Below are positions 1 to 6,417 of a DNA stretch of 9,142 nt, piece after piece. Source of the stretch: Aquirhabdus sp. (GTDB lineage Bacteria; Pseudomonadota; Gammaproteobacteria; Pseudomonadales; Moraxellaceae); the NCBI GenBank assembly GCA_030150595.1, contig JASLFQ010000167.1, positions 1 to 9,142 on the forward strand. Reading direction: 5' to 3'. Position 1 is the first letter of the stretch. Every line of letters starts with the position of its first letter. Below the pieces are notes generated by a model. The model worked only from the letters and a program-made list of their open reading frames with translations. It searched no databases and was not told where the DNA came from. Made by a program: the position numbers and the translations under genes.

Positions 1-129
1 ATGAGCGCGTCGTCGGATCAAACTGGCATTGTGCATTGGCAGCCTGATCCACAGTTAGTTTTGGATGTAGATGAGTTGCTTGGAAAAGCAGGTTCGAGCA
101 CCCGTGAGCTAGTAGGAAGCACAGTATGA
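1..129 (+). CDS. recB: RecB C-terminal end (exonuclease V beta subunit), partial
   Basis: An open frame enters from the left edge in frame 1 and stops at TGA 127-129, giving 42 residues. The segment TGIVHWQPDPQLVLDVDELL resembles the extreme C-terminus of RecB, where a GI(Y/V)...P...L...(M/V)DE pattern follows the nuclease domain. RecB is the 3'-5' helicase and nuclease subunit of RecBCD, which processes double-strand breaks. Only the tail is present, so no catalytic motif can be checked. The stop codon overlaps the recD start in an ATGA (126-129), which suggests translational coupling and supports the identity through context. The ATG at position 1 is probably internal to the gene, not its start. 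Confidence 0.82.
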   Translation: MSASSDQTGIVHWQPDPQLVLDVDELLGKAGSSTRELVGSTV

Positions 130-1850
130 GCAGCATGACAAAATCGAATAGTTCTGCACGTGCGATTGCGATCCCGACGTGGTACGAAGTGCTGTCCACG
201 CATTTATTAGCCAAGTTTCCACAAACTGATGACGCGAGTAGACAAGCGATTTCGCAATGTATCCTTGATTTAGGCCATGCCTTGGAACTAGGTGATACCT
301 GTCTTTATCGAACACAAGATAGTACGAGTGATGAGTGGCTATCTCATCCGTTATTCGTGCGTGATGGCCTTGCACTAGAAACGCCAGCGCCGCTGGTGGT
401 CATGGATGATCGTCAAGGTGGTCAATATGTGTATTTCTATCGACACTGGCAGCAAGAATGGCAATTGGCGGAACGCCTTGCCGCACTATTAAATCCTGAG
501 ACTGCGCCTAAAGCTGCACAGGTGGATTTATCTCATGAGATTTCGCTCAAAGATTTACAAAAGCAAGCCATTGAGTTGGCAGCAAAATCGCCATTTACGC
601 TGATTACTGGCGGGCCAGGGACAGGGAAAACCTATACGTTGGCGCGAATTGTGAAAGCTTTACAACAAGAGCAGCCACATTTACGTGTGGCACTGGCGGC
701 ACCGACTGGAAAGGCCGCACAGCGGATGCAAAGTGTATTGACTGCTGAGTTTCAACGCGCTGGCATTGGTCATGTAAAAGTTCAAGATGCACAAACCATT
801 CACCGTTTACTCGGACTGGGTGGACGCAGTACGCCACGTTATCATCGTTATGAGACATTGCCTTTCGACCTCATCATTATTGATGAAGGATCGATGTTGG
901 ATTTGGCATTGGCGAGTTTGTTATTCGATGCAATTGCAGTGGGTACGCGGGTGATTATTCTTGGTGACGCGGATCAGCTGGCGGCGGTAGATGCTGGTGC
1001 GGTATTGGCAGATTTGGGGGAGTCTGACGCGCTTAAACCTTATCGTGTGCATTTGCTGGAAAGTAATCGTTTTAAAGCCGATGAAGGGATTGGCTTACTT
1101 GCAAATGGCGTGTTGAGACAAGATGAGGCTTCCGTACTTTCGGCTTTGACGGGTAATGAGCAAGTTCAATATTTTGATTTGGATAAAGCAAAGAAACCTA
1201 AGGTTTTTGAGCAATTGTGGCAAGGTTTTACACCTTATGTAGATTGTTTAGAATCATTGAAAACAGAAAAGCATCCCTTATCCGTAGCCTCAGTCAAAGA
1301 TTTATTTGCAGCTTTCGACCAATTCCGTGTGCTGTGCGCACAGCGGCATGGAGACTTTGGAGCAAATGCCATTAATCAAGTTTTGGGGGAACATTTGCAA
1401 CATGCTTTAAAGGATCAGAGTGTGCGCAGCGGCGGTTGGTATGTCGGTCGACCTGTGATGGTGACGCGCAATGATTACGGTTTACGTTTGTCGAATGGCG
1501 ATATTGGCGTGTGTTTGGCTGATGAAACAGGGCGATTATGGGTTTATTTTCCTGATCGTGGTTCGCCGATTGCGGCAACACGTTTACCGCCTGAACAAAT
1601 CGAAACGGCTTTTGCACTCACTATTCACAAATCACAGGGTTCTGAATTTAGCGTTGTGGCAATGGTTTTAGATGCTAATGCGGAAGAAATGTTGACGCGC
1701 GAGCTGATTTATACGGCAATTACTCGCGCTAAGAAATGTATCCAAGTTTGGTCTGACAAAACACTATTACTGACTGCAATTGGTAAAAAGAGTAATCGTG
1801 TCAGTGGTTTGATGGTTAATATTGAGCGGAGTATTTTGGTAGGACAGTAA
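126..1850 (+). CDS. recD: RecD, exonuclease V alpha subunit (5'-3' DNA helicase of RecBCD)
   Basis: This is a complete 574-residue protein, slightly shorter than E. coli RecD (608). RecD is the fast 5'-3' SF1B motor of the cytoplasmic RecBCD complex, which unwinds and resects broken DNA ends for recombination. Visible helicase motifs in order: a Q-motif-like QKQAIELA before the Walker A; Walker A GGPGTGKT at 162-169; Walker B LIIIDEGS at about 249-256, with DEGS where many RecDs have DEAS; GDADQLAAVDAGAVL (motif III region); HKSQGSEF at 501-508; and ELIYTAITRAKK near 526-537 (motif VI, arginine T-R-A-K). The N-terminal ~150 residues match the poorly conserved RecB-contacting domain. The start is fixed by the ATGA overlap with recB. 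No clear terminator separates its stop from the small RNA region starting about 90 bp downstream, so read-through into that region is possible. The identity is firm; the functional state is inferred from intact motifs. Confidence 0.97.
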   Translation: MSSMTKSNSSARAIAIPTWYEVLSTHLLAKFPQTDDASRQAISQCILDLGHALELGDTCLYRTQDSTSDEWLSHPLFVRDGLALETPAPLVVMDDRQGGQYVYFYRHWQQEWQLAERLAALLNPETAPKAAQVDLSHEISLKDLQKQAIELAAKSPFTLITGGPGTGKTYTLARIVKALQQEQPHLRVALAAPTGKAAQRMQSVLTAEFQRAGIGHVKVQDAQTIHRLLGLGGRSTPRYHRYETLPFDLIIIDEGSMLDLALASLLFDAIAVGTRVIILGDADQLAAVDAGAVLADLGESDALKPYRVHLLESNRFKADEGIGLLANGVLRQDEASVLSALTGNEQVQYFDLDKAKKPKVFEQLWQGFTPYVDCLESLKTEKHPLSVASVKDLFAAFDQFRVLCAQRHGDFGANAINQVLGEHLQHALKDQSVRSGGWYVGRPVMVTRNDYGLRLSNGDIGVCLADETGRLWVYFPDRGSPIAATRLPPEQIETAFALTIHKSQGSEFSVVAMVLDANAEEMLTRELIYTAITRAKKCIQVWSDKTLLLTAIGKKSNRVSGLMVNIERSILVGQ

Positions 1851-1863
1851 TTGTTAGACAAAA

Positions 1864-1881
1864 TGTACGCATTTACTTACA
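1864..1881. promoter_or_regulatory. Putative GacA-type upstream activating sequence
   Basis: The 18 bp TGTACGCATTTACTTACA is a dyad TGTACG-N6-CTTACA. The known GacA (UvrY-type response regulator) target upstream of Pseudomonas rsmX/Y/Z is TGTAAG-N6-CTTACA, so only one half-site base differs (C for A at 1868). The centre lies about 65 bp upstream of the predicted RNA start, similar to the placement of this box in pseudomonad rsm promoters as I recall it. The match and spacing are seen directly; binding by GacA is inferred. A chance match is possible for a single site, but the GGA-rich RNA just downstream makes it much less likely. Confidence 0.6.
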
Positions 1882-1895
1882 TAACTTGACGTTTC

Positions 1896-1931
1896 TTGAC
1901 ACTATTACTGCACATTGTATCTAAGCATAAT
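1896..1931 (+). promoter_or_regulatory. Candidate promoter of the GGA-rich small RNA
   Basis: CATAAT at 1926-1931 is the best -10 candidate. The hexamer 17 bp upstream (TATTAC, 1903-1908) is a poor -35, as expected of a promoter that needs an activator. TTGACA at 1896-1901 is a perfect -35 but pairs only with weak -10 elements (TATCTA 1918-1923, 16-bp spacer). The start point would be about 1938 with the first choice or about 1930 with the second. TTGAC occurs twice (1886-1890 and 1896-1900). The start site is not certain. Confidence 0.4.
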
Positions 1932-1937
1932 AGCTTC

Positions 1938-2094
1938 ACGGCACAGGGATGTCGGCATGGATTGCCAAAGGGAAGGACTGCCGTAGGATGTAAACGTAAG
2001 TAGTTCATGATGAACTATAAGCGGTAAGGATGCAATAACAGGACGTTAACATGTGGAACCCGCGCTATCAGGATGAGATTAGTGCGGGTTTTTT
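1938..2094 (+). ncRNA. CsrB/RsmY/RsmZ-like CsrA(RsmA)-sequestering small RNA
   Basis: This intergenic transcript has no plausible reading frame and carries nine GGA triplets in about 157 nt, at 1947, 1959, 1971, 1975, 1986, 2028, 2041, 2055 and 2071. Several are in the extended form CsrA prefers (AGGATGT at 1985, AAGGATG at 2026, CAGGATG at 2069). Two sit in the loops of short hairpins: GGCA/TGCC (1954-1957 with 1963-1966, loop TGGAT) and TAAC/GTTA (2036-2039 with 2045-2048, loop AGGAC). One more is in the terminator loop. A 7-bp hairpin TAGTTCA/TGAACTA (2001-2007 with 2011-2017) has no GGA and may be structural. Known family members are strings of such GGA hairpins that titrate CsrA/RsmA and are switched on by GacS/GacA. 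The GacA-like box upstream and terminator downstream complete the pattern. The 5' end is approximate, and the assignment rests on architecture, not on a covariance search. Confidence 0.72.
2057..2094 (+). terminator. Rho-independent terminator of the small RNA
   Basis: AACCCGC (2057-2063) pairs perfectly with GCGGGTT (2084-2090). A 20-nt loop contains GGATGAG, and an uninterrupted T run covers 2089-2094. The orientation fits a + strand transcript. It would also stop any recD read-through. Confidence 0.88.
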
Positions 2095-2142
2095 ACTTTC
2101 AATTTCAAATTTCTTTTCGATTTCTAATTACTATAAATACAG

Positions 2143-2175
2143 CAAATACGTGACCGCCTAGCGATCACGTATTTG
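2143..2175 (-). terminator. Hairpin terminator behind the cysB-like gene
   Basis: CAAATACGTGA (2143-2153) and TCACGTATTTG (2165-2175) form a perfect 11-bp stem. It extends inward by CGC/GCG (2155-2157 with 2161-2163) after one mismatch, leaving a CTA loop. It lies 17 bp past the stop of the regulator gene, between two converging transcripts. The T tract on the - strand is interrupted (CTGTATTT), so termination strength is uncertain; the hairpin could act in both directions. Confidence 0.6.
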
Positions 2176-2192
2176 TCTTCGTCTGTTTATAA

Positions 2193-3119
2193 TTAAGTCT
2201 CTTCCGATAATGCTGCTTCTCGCACACTGTTGATGTCCAAGCTGGCGTTACACAGTTCGATAAACTTATACGCAAAGCCGCGTAATACATGGTTACGGCG
2301 AACCGCAATTAATGTTGTATTTTCACCAAACAGCGATGTTTCAATCTGTTGCAGGCGACGATCACGATCCGCATTAAATGCTGTCGAAGCGACGATGCCC
2401 ACACCCATGCCAAGTTCAACATAGGTTTTAATCACATCCGCATCCAAAGCTGACATGACGATATCAGGTGTCAGCTTGGCTTGTTTAAAGGTATTGTCAA
2501 TCTTTGAGCGACCGGTAAACCCGCCGTGATAAGTAATCAGTGGCCATTTGGCTAAGTCAGATAGCGTGATGGTTTGTTGCTGCGCGAGGGCATGTCCTTG
2601 CGGAACAATTAAACTGTGCTCCCAACGGTAGTAAGGGAACGACACCAGCTGTGGATAATTAGTCAACGATTCCGTTGCAATGCCAATGTCTGCTTCGCCG
2701 TGAGCGACAAGTTCCGCAATTTCGGTTGGACTGGCTTGTTGTAAAACCAAATGCACTTTAGGAAAAGCTTGTTTAAAGCGTGCAACGATCGGTGGCAATA
2801 CATAACATGCTTGCGTGTGTGTGGTCGCAATGATGAGTTCGCCTTCGTTGGTCGCGGTGAAATCCGCTGCCAAACGTTTGATATTATCGGCATCAATGAG
2901 CATCCGATCAACGATCCCTGCCAGTGCTTGTCCAGGTTCGGTTAGGCCGAGTAATCGTTTACCTTTACGAACGAAGAGTTGAACGCCAAGCTCATCTTCG
3001 AGGTCTTTGATGTGCTTACTGACACCAGATTGCGAGGTATACAGTGCTGCCGCCGCTTCGGTTAAATTGTACTTTTGGCGTATCGTTTCACGGATGATCC
3101 GTAATTGTTGGAAATTCAT
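2193..3119 (-). CDS. cysB: CysB/Cbl-type LysR-family transcriptional regulator of sulfur assimilation
   Basis: This is a 308-residue LysR regulator; E. coli CysB has 324 and Cbl 316. CysB activates sulfate and thiosulfate uptake and cysteine synthesis genes with N-acetylserine as inducer, and sulfate or thiosulfate as anti-inducers. The N-terminal MNFQQLRIIRE and the winged helix segment LYTSQSGVSKHIKDLEDELG (27-46) follow CysB closely. In the ligand domain, IATTHTQACYVLP, ADIGIATE, FTGRS and DADVIKTYVELGMGVG are diagnostic. The residues reported to line the sulfate pocket of Klebsiella CysB (Thr100, Thr102, Gln103, Thr149, Thr202) fall at identical positions here. The start is supported by alignment with CysB (MKLQQLRYI); the upstream ribosome site is weak (AGAGAT, rather far from ATG). 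The gene is the last in the sulfate cluster, 248 bp after cysA and behind a hairpin, so it probably has its own promoter. CysB and Cbl (sulfonate-starvation regulator) cannot be separated by sequence reading alone. Confidence 0.88.
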   Translation of the reverse strand: MNFQQLRIIRETIRQKYNLTEAAAALYTSQSGVSKHIKDLEDELGVQLFVRKGKRLLGLTEPGQALAGIVDRMLIDADNIKRLAADFTATNEGELIIATTHTQACYVLPPIVARFKQAFPKVHLVLQQASPTEIAELVAHGEADIGIATESLTNYPQLVSFPYYRWEHSLIVPQGHALAQQQTITLSDLAKWPLITYHGGFTGRSKIDNTFKQAKLTPDIVMSALDADVIKTYVELGMGVGIVASTAFNADRDRRLQQIETSLFGENTTLIAVRRNHVLRGFAYKFIELCNASLDINSVREAALSEET

Positions 3120-3353
3120 AATAATGCTATCTCTTTAATATTGGTTCTTCGTCGCATTCTCTAAAAAATATTCAAATAATCAATAAACTAAATGCTCTTA
3201 TCAATAAAGCATCTGATGATGTTTAGAGAAATTTGTTTATGAATAAATTGATGTCTTACATGCATTCTATATGAATTTTTAATAAATAAAACCATATGTT
3301 ATATAACAATATAAGATAACGTTTTTCACTATTTCATATACAAGTTTTCGTTT
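3120..3353. other. AT-rich leader between cysA and the cysB-like gene, with dyads
   Basis: No gene is visible in these 234 bases. The stretch is strongly AT-rich and should hold the - strand promoter of the regulator, although no convincing -35/-10 pair was found. It contains a perfect 12-bp palindrome TGTTATATAACA (3297-3308) and an imperfect dyad ATGCTCTTAT...ATAAAGCAT (3192-3212). LysR regulators commonly bind AT-rich dyads upstream of their own gene, so these are candidate autoregulatory sites. The dyads are seen; the function is inferred. Confidence 0.4.
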
Positions 3354-3382
3354 AAGAAGTCCGCGATTTAGGCGGACTTCTT
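3354..3382 (-). terminator. Hairpin overlapping the cysA stop codon
   Basis: AAGAAGTCCGC (3354-3364) and GCGGACTTCTT (3372-3382) are perfect 11-bp inverted repeats with a 7-base loop. On the - strand the 5' arm encodes the last CysA residues (Lys-Lys-Ser-Ala) and the TAA stop lies in the loop. The distal side continues TTAAACG with no real T run. It may be a weak terminator or a 3'-end-stabilising hairpin that lowers transcription into the regulator gene. Confidence 0.55.
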
Positions 3383-4450
3383 GACTGCTGGCGCTGTCAA
3401 ATCTTTCTCGAACACATGCAAATTCTTGGCAGTAATCCAGACTTGTTGCTGCGGCTTAAGGTCAAGTGATTTGAGGTGTTCAGCGGCTAAACTGATTTCC
3501 AAAATCTGGCCATGCGCATTTAACACTTCGACATGGGTTTGACCTGCAATCCACACTTCACGTAGCACCGTCGCAGCAAGAGATGAGGAACCGTGTTGCG
3601 TGGTCTGAATCTCAAGTTCATGTGGACGCGCGAACGCAATGACGTCACCTTGATGATAAGACGCGGGCAAAGCTAAAGTATCTTGATTGACCTGCAATTG
3701 CTGACCATTGATTCGACCTTCAAAGCGATTGGCTTGGCCTAAGAAATCAAATACAAATGGCGTAGCAGGTTTCTCATACACTTCGCGTGGACTTCCGATT
3801 TGCTCAACGCGACCCTGGTTCATGATGATGATTTTGTCGGCTACTTCGAGGGCTTCTTCTTGATCGTGAGTCACGAAAATAGAAGTGATATGCAGCTCAT
3901 CATGCAAGTTGCGTAACCAGCGACGGAGTTCTTTACGCACCTTGGCATCGAGCGCACCAAAGGGTTCATCCAGCAATAAAACGCGTGGTTCAACCGCCAG
4001 TGCGCGCGCCAGTGCAATGCGTTGGCGCTGACCACCAGAGAGTTGCGCTGGGAAGCGATCGGCCAAAAAGTCCAATTGCACCAAGTCTAAGAGTTGGTGA
4101 ACGCGACGCTTGATTTCGGTTTCACTCGGACGTGTTTTGCGTGGGCGAACACGCAAGCCGAAAGCGACATTATCAAACACCGTCATGTGACGGAACAATG
4201 CGTAATGTTGAAACACAAAGCCGACTTGACGCTGACGGACATGCGTTCCTGTGGCGTCTTCACCCTCTAGTAAAACGTGTCCGTGATCAGCACTTTCTAG
4301 TCCTGCAATGATGCGGAGCAAGCTGGTTTTGCCGCAGCCTGATGGGCCGAGCAAAGCGACCAATTCGCCTTCTGGAAAGTCGAGTGAAATGTCTTTGAGT
4401 GCATGGAAATCACCAAAGAACTTATCAATATTTTTAACTTGGATACTCAT
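3368..4450 (-). CDS. cysA: CysA, sulfate/thiosulfate ABC transporter ATPase
   Basis: This 360-residue protein (E. coli CysA has 365) powers sulfate import through CysT/CysW. It sits on the cytoplasmic face of the membrane as a dimer. The nucleotide-binding domain is complete: Walker A GPSGCGKT 35-42, Q-loop Gln81 in [16 protein letters not shown] signature LSGGQRQR 137-144, Walker B VLLLDEP 157-163, D-loop GALD 165-168 and the switch histidine in THDQEEA at His195. Residues from about 235 onward ([14 protein letters not shown]..., then beta-rich sequence) match the TOBE-like C-terminal regulatory domain of CysA. The start codon has a good ribosome site GAAGAGAG (+ strand 4457-4464), six bases before ATG. 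It follows cysW by 40 bp in the same operon. The last codons and stop are part of a hairpin. FLGQANRF is typical of CysA rather than of other sugar or metal ATPases, so the identity is firm. Confidence 0.96.
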   Translation of the reverse strand: MSIQVKNIDKFFGDFHALKDISLDFPEGELVALLGPSGCGKTSLLRIIAGLESADHGHVLLEGEDATGTHVRQRQVGFVFQHYALFRHMTVFDNVAFGLRVRPRKTRPSETEIKRRVHQLLDLVQLDFLADRFPAQLSGGQRQRIALARALAVEPRVLLLDEPFGALDAKVRKELRRWLRNLHDELHITSIFVTHDQEEALEVADKIIIMNQGRVEQIGSPREVYEKPATPFVFDFLGQANRFEGRINGQQLQVNQDTLALPASYHQGDVIAFARPHELEIQTTQHGSSSLAATVLREVWIAGQTHVEVLNAHGQILEISLAAEHLKSLDLKPQQQVWITAKNLHVFEKDLTAPAVKKSA

Positions 4451-4490
4451 GTTGTTCTCTCTTCAATTTGGTAATCAATGTGTTATTCAA

Positions 4491-5372
4491 TCAGTTTGTC
4501 TTTGCTGCTTGGTACGCGCGACCTTCAACCCATGTTTTGATGAGTAAGGTGATTAACGCTAAAAATGCTAATAGTGATGCGACGGCAAAAGCGGCGCTAA
4601 AGCTATATTCGTTGTACAAAATCTCAACTTGCAGTGGCAGGGTATTGGTCTCGCCGCGAATATGTCCTGAAACCACTGACACCGCGCCAAACTCACCCAT
4701 CGCCCGCGCATTACACAGAATCACACCGTATAACAGACCCCATTTAATATTCGGCAGCGTCACATGCCAGAATGTCTGCCAGCCATTTGCACCGAGGACA
4801 ATGGCGGCTTCTTCCTCTTCGTTGCCTTGCGCTTCCATCAGAGGAATGAGCTCACGCGCAACAAACGGGACGGTAATAAATACAGTCGCTAAGATGATGC
4901 CAAGCGGTGTATAGATAACTCGGAAATCTATGTCACTGAGCCAACCGCCAAGCCAACCACGACTACCAAATACCAGCACCAACATCAGACCCGCAACCAC
5001 AGGCGATACCGAAAATGGCAGATCAATGAGCGTAGTCAGTAATGCTTTTCCTCGAAACTGAAATTTGGCAATCGCCCATGCTGCTGCCAAGCCAAAGATC
5101 ACATTCAGTGGCACTGCAATGACGGCAGTGAGTAACGTGAGTTTGATTGCCGATAACGTATCTGAATCAACCAATGCACGTAAGTAAGTGTGCCAGCCCT
5201 GCCGAAACGCTTCGACAAACACGAGAATCAGTGGCAGTAATAAACAAGATGCAAAGAACACCAGACTAATGCCTAAAATGAGTCCGCGTAACCAACTCGC
5301 TTCTCGCGTGGAATCATTGCGCTCTAGGCGTTCCGCCAATTCATACGCACTTAAAGAAGATCCAATACTCAT
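4491..5372 (-). CDS. cysW: CysW, sulfate/thiosulfate ABC transporter permease
   Basis: With the ATG at 5372 as start the protein has 293 residues, close to E. coli CysW (291). It is one of the two inner-membrane subunits forming the sulfate channel and docks CysA through its EAA loop (EEAAIVLGANGWQTFWHVTL from about 187). Hydrophobic segments lie near 28-54, 75-101, 115-137, 152-174, 212-235 and 259-279, consistent with six membrane spans. CysW-specific strings include LIDLPFSVSPVVAGLM, VPFVARELIPLME and ARAMGEFGAVSVVSG. A longer frame starts seven codons upstream at a GTG (5391-5393), but that start has no ribosome site, and its codons overlap the AAGGGTGAG that serves the ATG. The gene is preceded by an unusually long operon gap (188 bp) containing a repeat-like hairpin, so it may have an internal promoter or altered expression relative to cysT. 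Confidence 0.95.
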   Translation of the reverse strand: MSIGSSLSAYELAERLERNDSTREASWLRGLILGISLVFFASCLLLPLILVFVEAFRQGWHTYLRALVDSDTLSAIKLTLLTAVIAVPLNVIFGLAAAWAIAKFQFRGKALLTTLIDLPFSVSPVVAGLMLVLVFGSRGWLGGWLSDIDFRVIYTPLGIILATVFITVPFVARELIPLMEAQGNEEEEAAIVLGANGWQTFWHVTLPNIKWGLLYGVILCNARAMGEFGAVSVVSGHIRGETNTLPLQVEILYNEYSFSAAFAVASLLAFLALITLLIKTWVEGRAYQAAKTN

Positions 5373-5381
5373 CTTGATGCA

Positions 5382-5390
5382 CTCACCCTT
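5382..5390 (-). promoter_or_regulatory. Ribosome binding site deciding the cysW start
   Basis: On the - strand AAGGGTGAG lies nine bases before the ATG at 5372. It supports that ATG over the upstream in-frame GTG at 5393, which directly abuts this motif and so could not use it. Confidence 0.65.
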
Positions 5391-5419
5391 CACAAATTTT
5401 TAAACGATTTATTTAAAAT

Positions 5420-5437
5420 ACTAAAACAGGTTTTAGT
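5420..5437. repeat. 18-bp palindrome in the cysW leader
   Basis: ACTAAAAC (5420-5427), two bases, then GTTTTAGT (5430-5437) form a perfect dyad about 50 bp upstream of the cysW start. The two-base centre favours a protein-binding operator over a stable RNA hairpin, though a 7-bp stem with a 4-base loop could form. No regulator is assigned. Confidence 0.45.
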
Positions 5438-5470
5438 TTGTTAATTTTCTATTTCTACTAAAAAAAGCAG

Positions 5471-5540
5471 TTCACTGAGCGGAGTTGAAGTGAAGATCTT
5501 TGTGGTTGAATAAACCCGCACATTTCGACTCCGCTCAAGG
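5471..5540. repeat. REP/MITE-like inverted repeat between cysT and cysW
   Basis: TGAGCGGAGTTGAA (5476-5489) and TTTCGACTCCGCTCA (5523-5537) are inverted copies differing at one base (T/C), separated by about 33 bases. The outer arm also reads as a short palindrome around CACTGAGCGGAGTTGAAGTG. From memory, intergenic elements with cores like TTCGACTCCGCTCAGTG are dispersed in many bacterial genomes, so this is probably a repetitive extragenic element and not a cys-specific site. Only one clear copy is in the window, so its repetitive nature is inferred. It contains no reading frame and splits the transporter operon. Confidence 0.55.
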
Positions 5541-5560
5541 AGCTATTTAGTTAAGTATTC

Positions 5561-6394
5561 TCATGAAACTGCAGTACGACCTGTTTTCTTACTTGCCCAG
5601 TTTTGCAGTAAATTAATGAAGAACAATAGAATGAAAGAAATAATGAGCATAATCGCGGCAAGCACGGTTGCGCCGACGTAGTCGTACTCTTCGAGATGAG
5701 AGACGATGAGTAATGGTGCGATTTCAGTCTTGAGGGGAATATTGCCTGCGATAAAAATCACCGAACCGTATTCACCTACCGCGCGTGCAAAAGCCAAGGC
5801 AAAGCCTGTAAGCAGTGCAGGGAATAAGACGGGTAAAATGACATACCAAATCGTCTGCCAGCGCTGTGCACCTAAAGCTGTAGCGGCTTCTTCCAGTTCA
5901 ACTTCTAAATCAGCCAATACAGGTTGTACTGTTCGCACAACAAAGGGCAGACCAATAAAAATCAGTGCAAGTGTCACACCGACGCGGGTATACGCAACTT
6001 TTAGACCCCAAGGTTCAAGGATGTGACCAATCCAGCCATTGCTGGCATACAGTGTGGTCAATGCAATCCCCGCAACGGCGGTCGGCAAAGCAAACGGCAG
6101 ATCAATCAATGCATCCACCCAGCGCTTGCCAGGAAATGAATAACGCACCAAAGACCACGCCAGTAATAATCCAAAAAACACATTCACTAATGCTGCAATA
6201 AATGACGCGCCAAAGCTTAGAAAGAACGAAGCTTGTACGCGTGGTGATTGCACTAAGTTCAATAAGTCTGCACTGCTAATGCCTGCTGCTTTGATAAATA
6301 CAGCGGATAATGGAATTAGGACAACGAGTGATAAGTACACCAGCGTAAAGCCCAATGACAAATTAAACCCGGGTAAAACGCGTGTTGAACTCAT
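5561..6394 (-). CDS. cysT: CysT (CysU), sulfate/thiosulfate ABC transporter permease
   Basis: At 277 residues it has the same length as E. coli CysT. It is the inner-membrane partner of CysW in the sulfate importer. About six hydrophobic segments are visible (near 12-34, 55-80, 98-118, 135-157, 190-212 and 242-264). The EAA cytoplasmic loop EEAATALGAQRWQTIWYVIL starts at about 168. Diagnostic strings are VRYSFPGKRWVDALIDLPFA, LPTAVAGIALTTLY, RVGVTLALIFIGLPFVVRTV and ARAVGEYGSVIFIAGN. The short C-terminal tail is basic. The ribosome site GAGAG lies just before the ATG. It begins 23 bp after the hydrolase stop, which indicates a common transcript. A repeat-like element follows within 25 bp of its stop. 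Confidence 0.95.
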   Translation of the reverse strand: MSSTRVLPGFNLSLGFTLVYLSLVVLIPLSAVFIKAAGISSADLLNLVQSPRVQASFFLSFGASFIAALVNVFFGLLLAWSLVRYSFPGKRWVDALIDLPFALPTAVAGIALTTLYASNGWIGHILEPWGLKVAYTRVGVTLALIFIGLPFVVRTVQPVLADLEVELEEAATALGAQRWQTIWYVILPVLFPALLTGFALAFARAVGEYGSVIFIAGNIPLKTEIAPLLIVSHLEEYDYVGATVLAAIMLIISFILLFFINLLQNWASKKTGRTAVS

Positions 6395-6417
6395 GGTATG
6401 ACTCTCAATTCAAACGA

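Noticed and set aside
1..129. A separate 42-residue gene starting at ATG 1
   Set aside because: The frame is open to the window edge, resembles the RecB C-terminus and overlaps recD, so it is the end of recB.
1886..1901. Tandem TTGAC repeats as a strong sigma-70 promoter
   Set aside because: TTGACA is a perfect -35, but no good -10 lies 16-18 bp downstream. I list it only as an alternative within the candidate promoter.
4468..4914. 148-codon + strand frame opposite cysW
   Set aside because: It is antisense to the conserved permease, has no recognisable motif, and its length is explained by codon bias of the gene on the other strand.
5373..5393. Upstream GTG start for cysW adding seven residues
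   Set aside because: The seven codons overlap the ribosome site AAGGGTGAG that serves the ATG at 5372. The shorter protein also matches the usual CysW length.
5706..6026. 106-codon + strand frame opposite cysT
   Set aside because: It is a shadow of the EAA-loop and membrane region of cysT, with low-complexity Ser/Lys/Ala content and no family resemblance.
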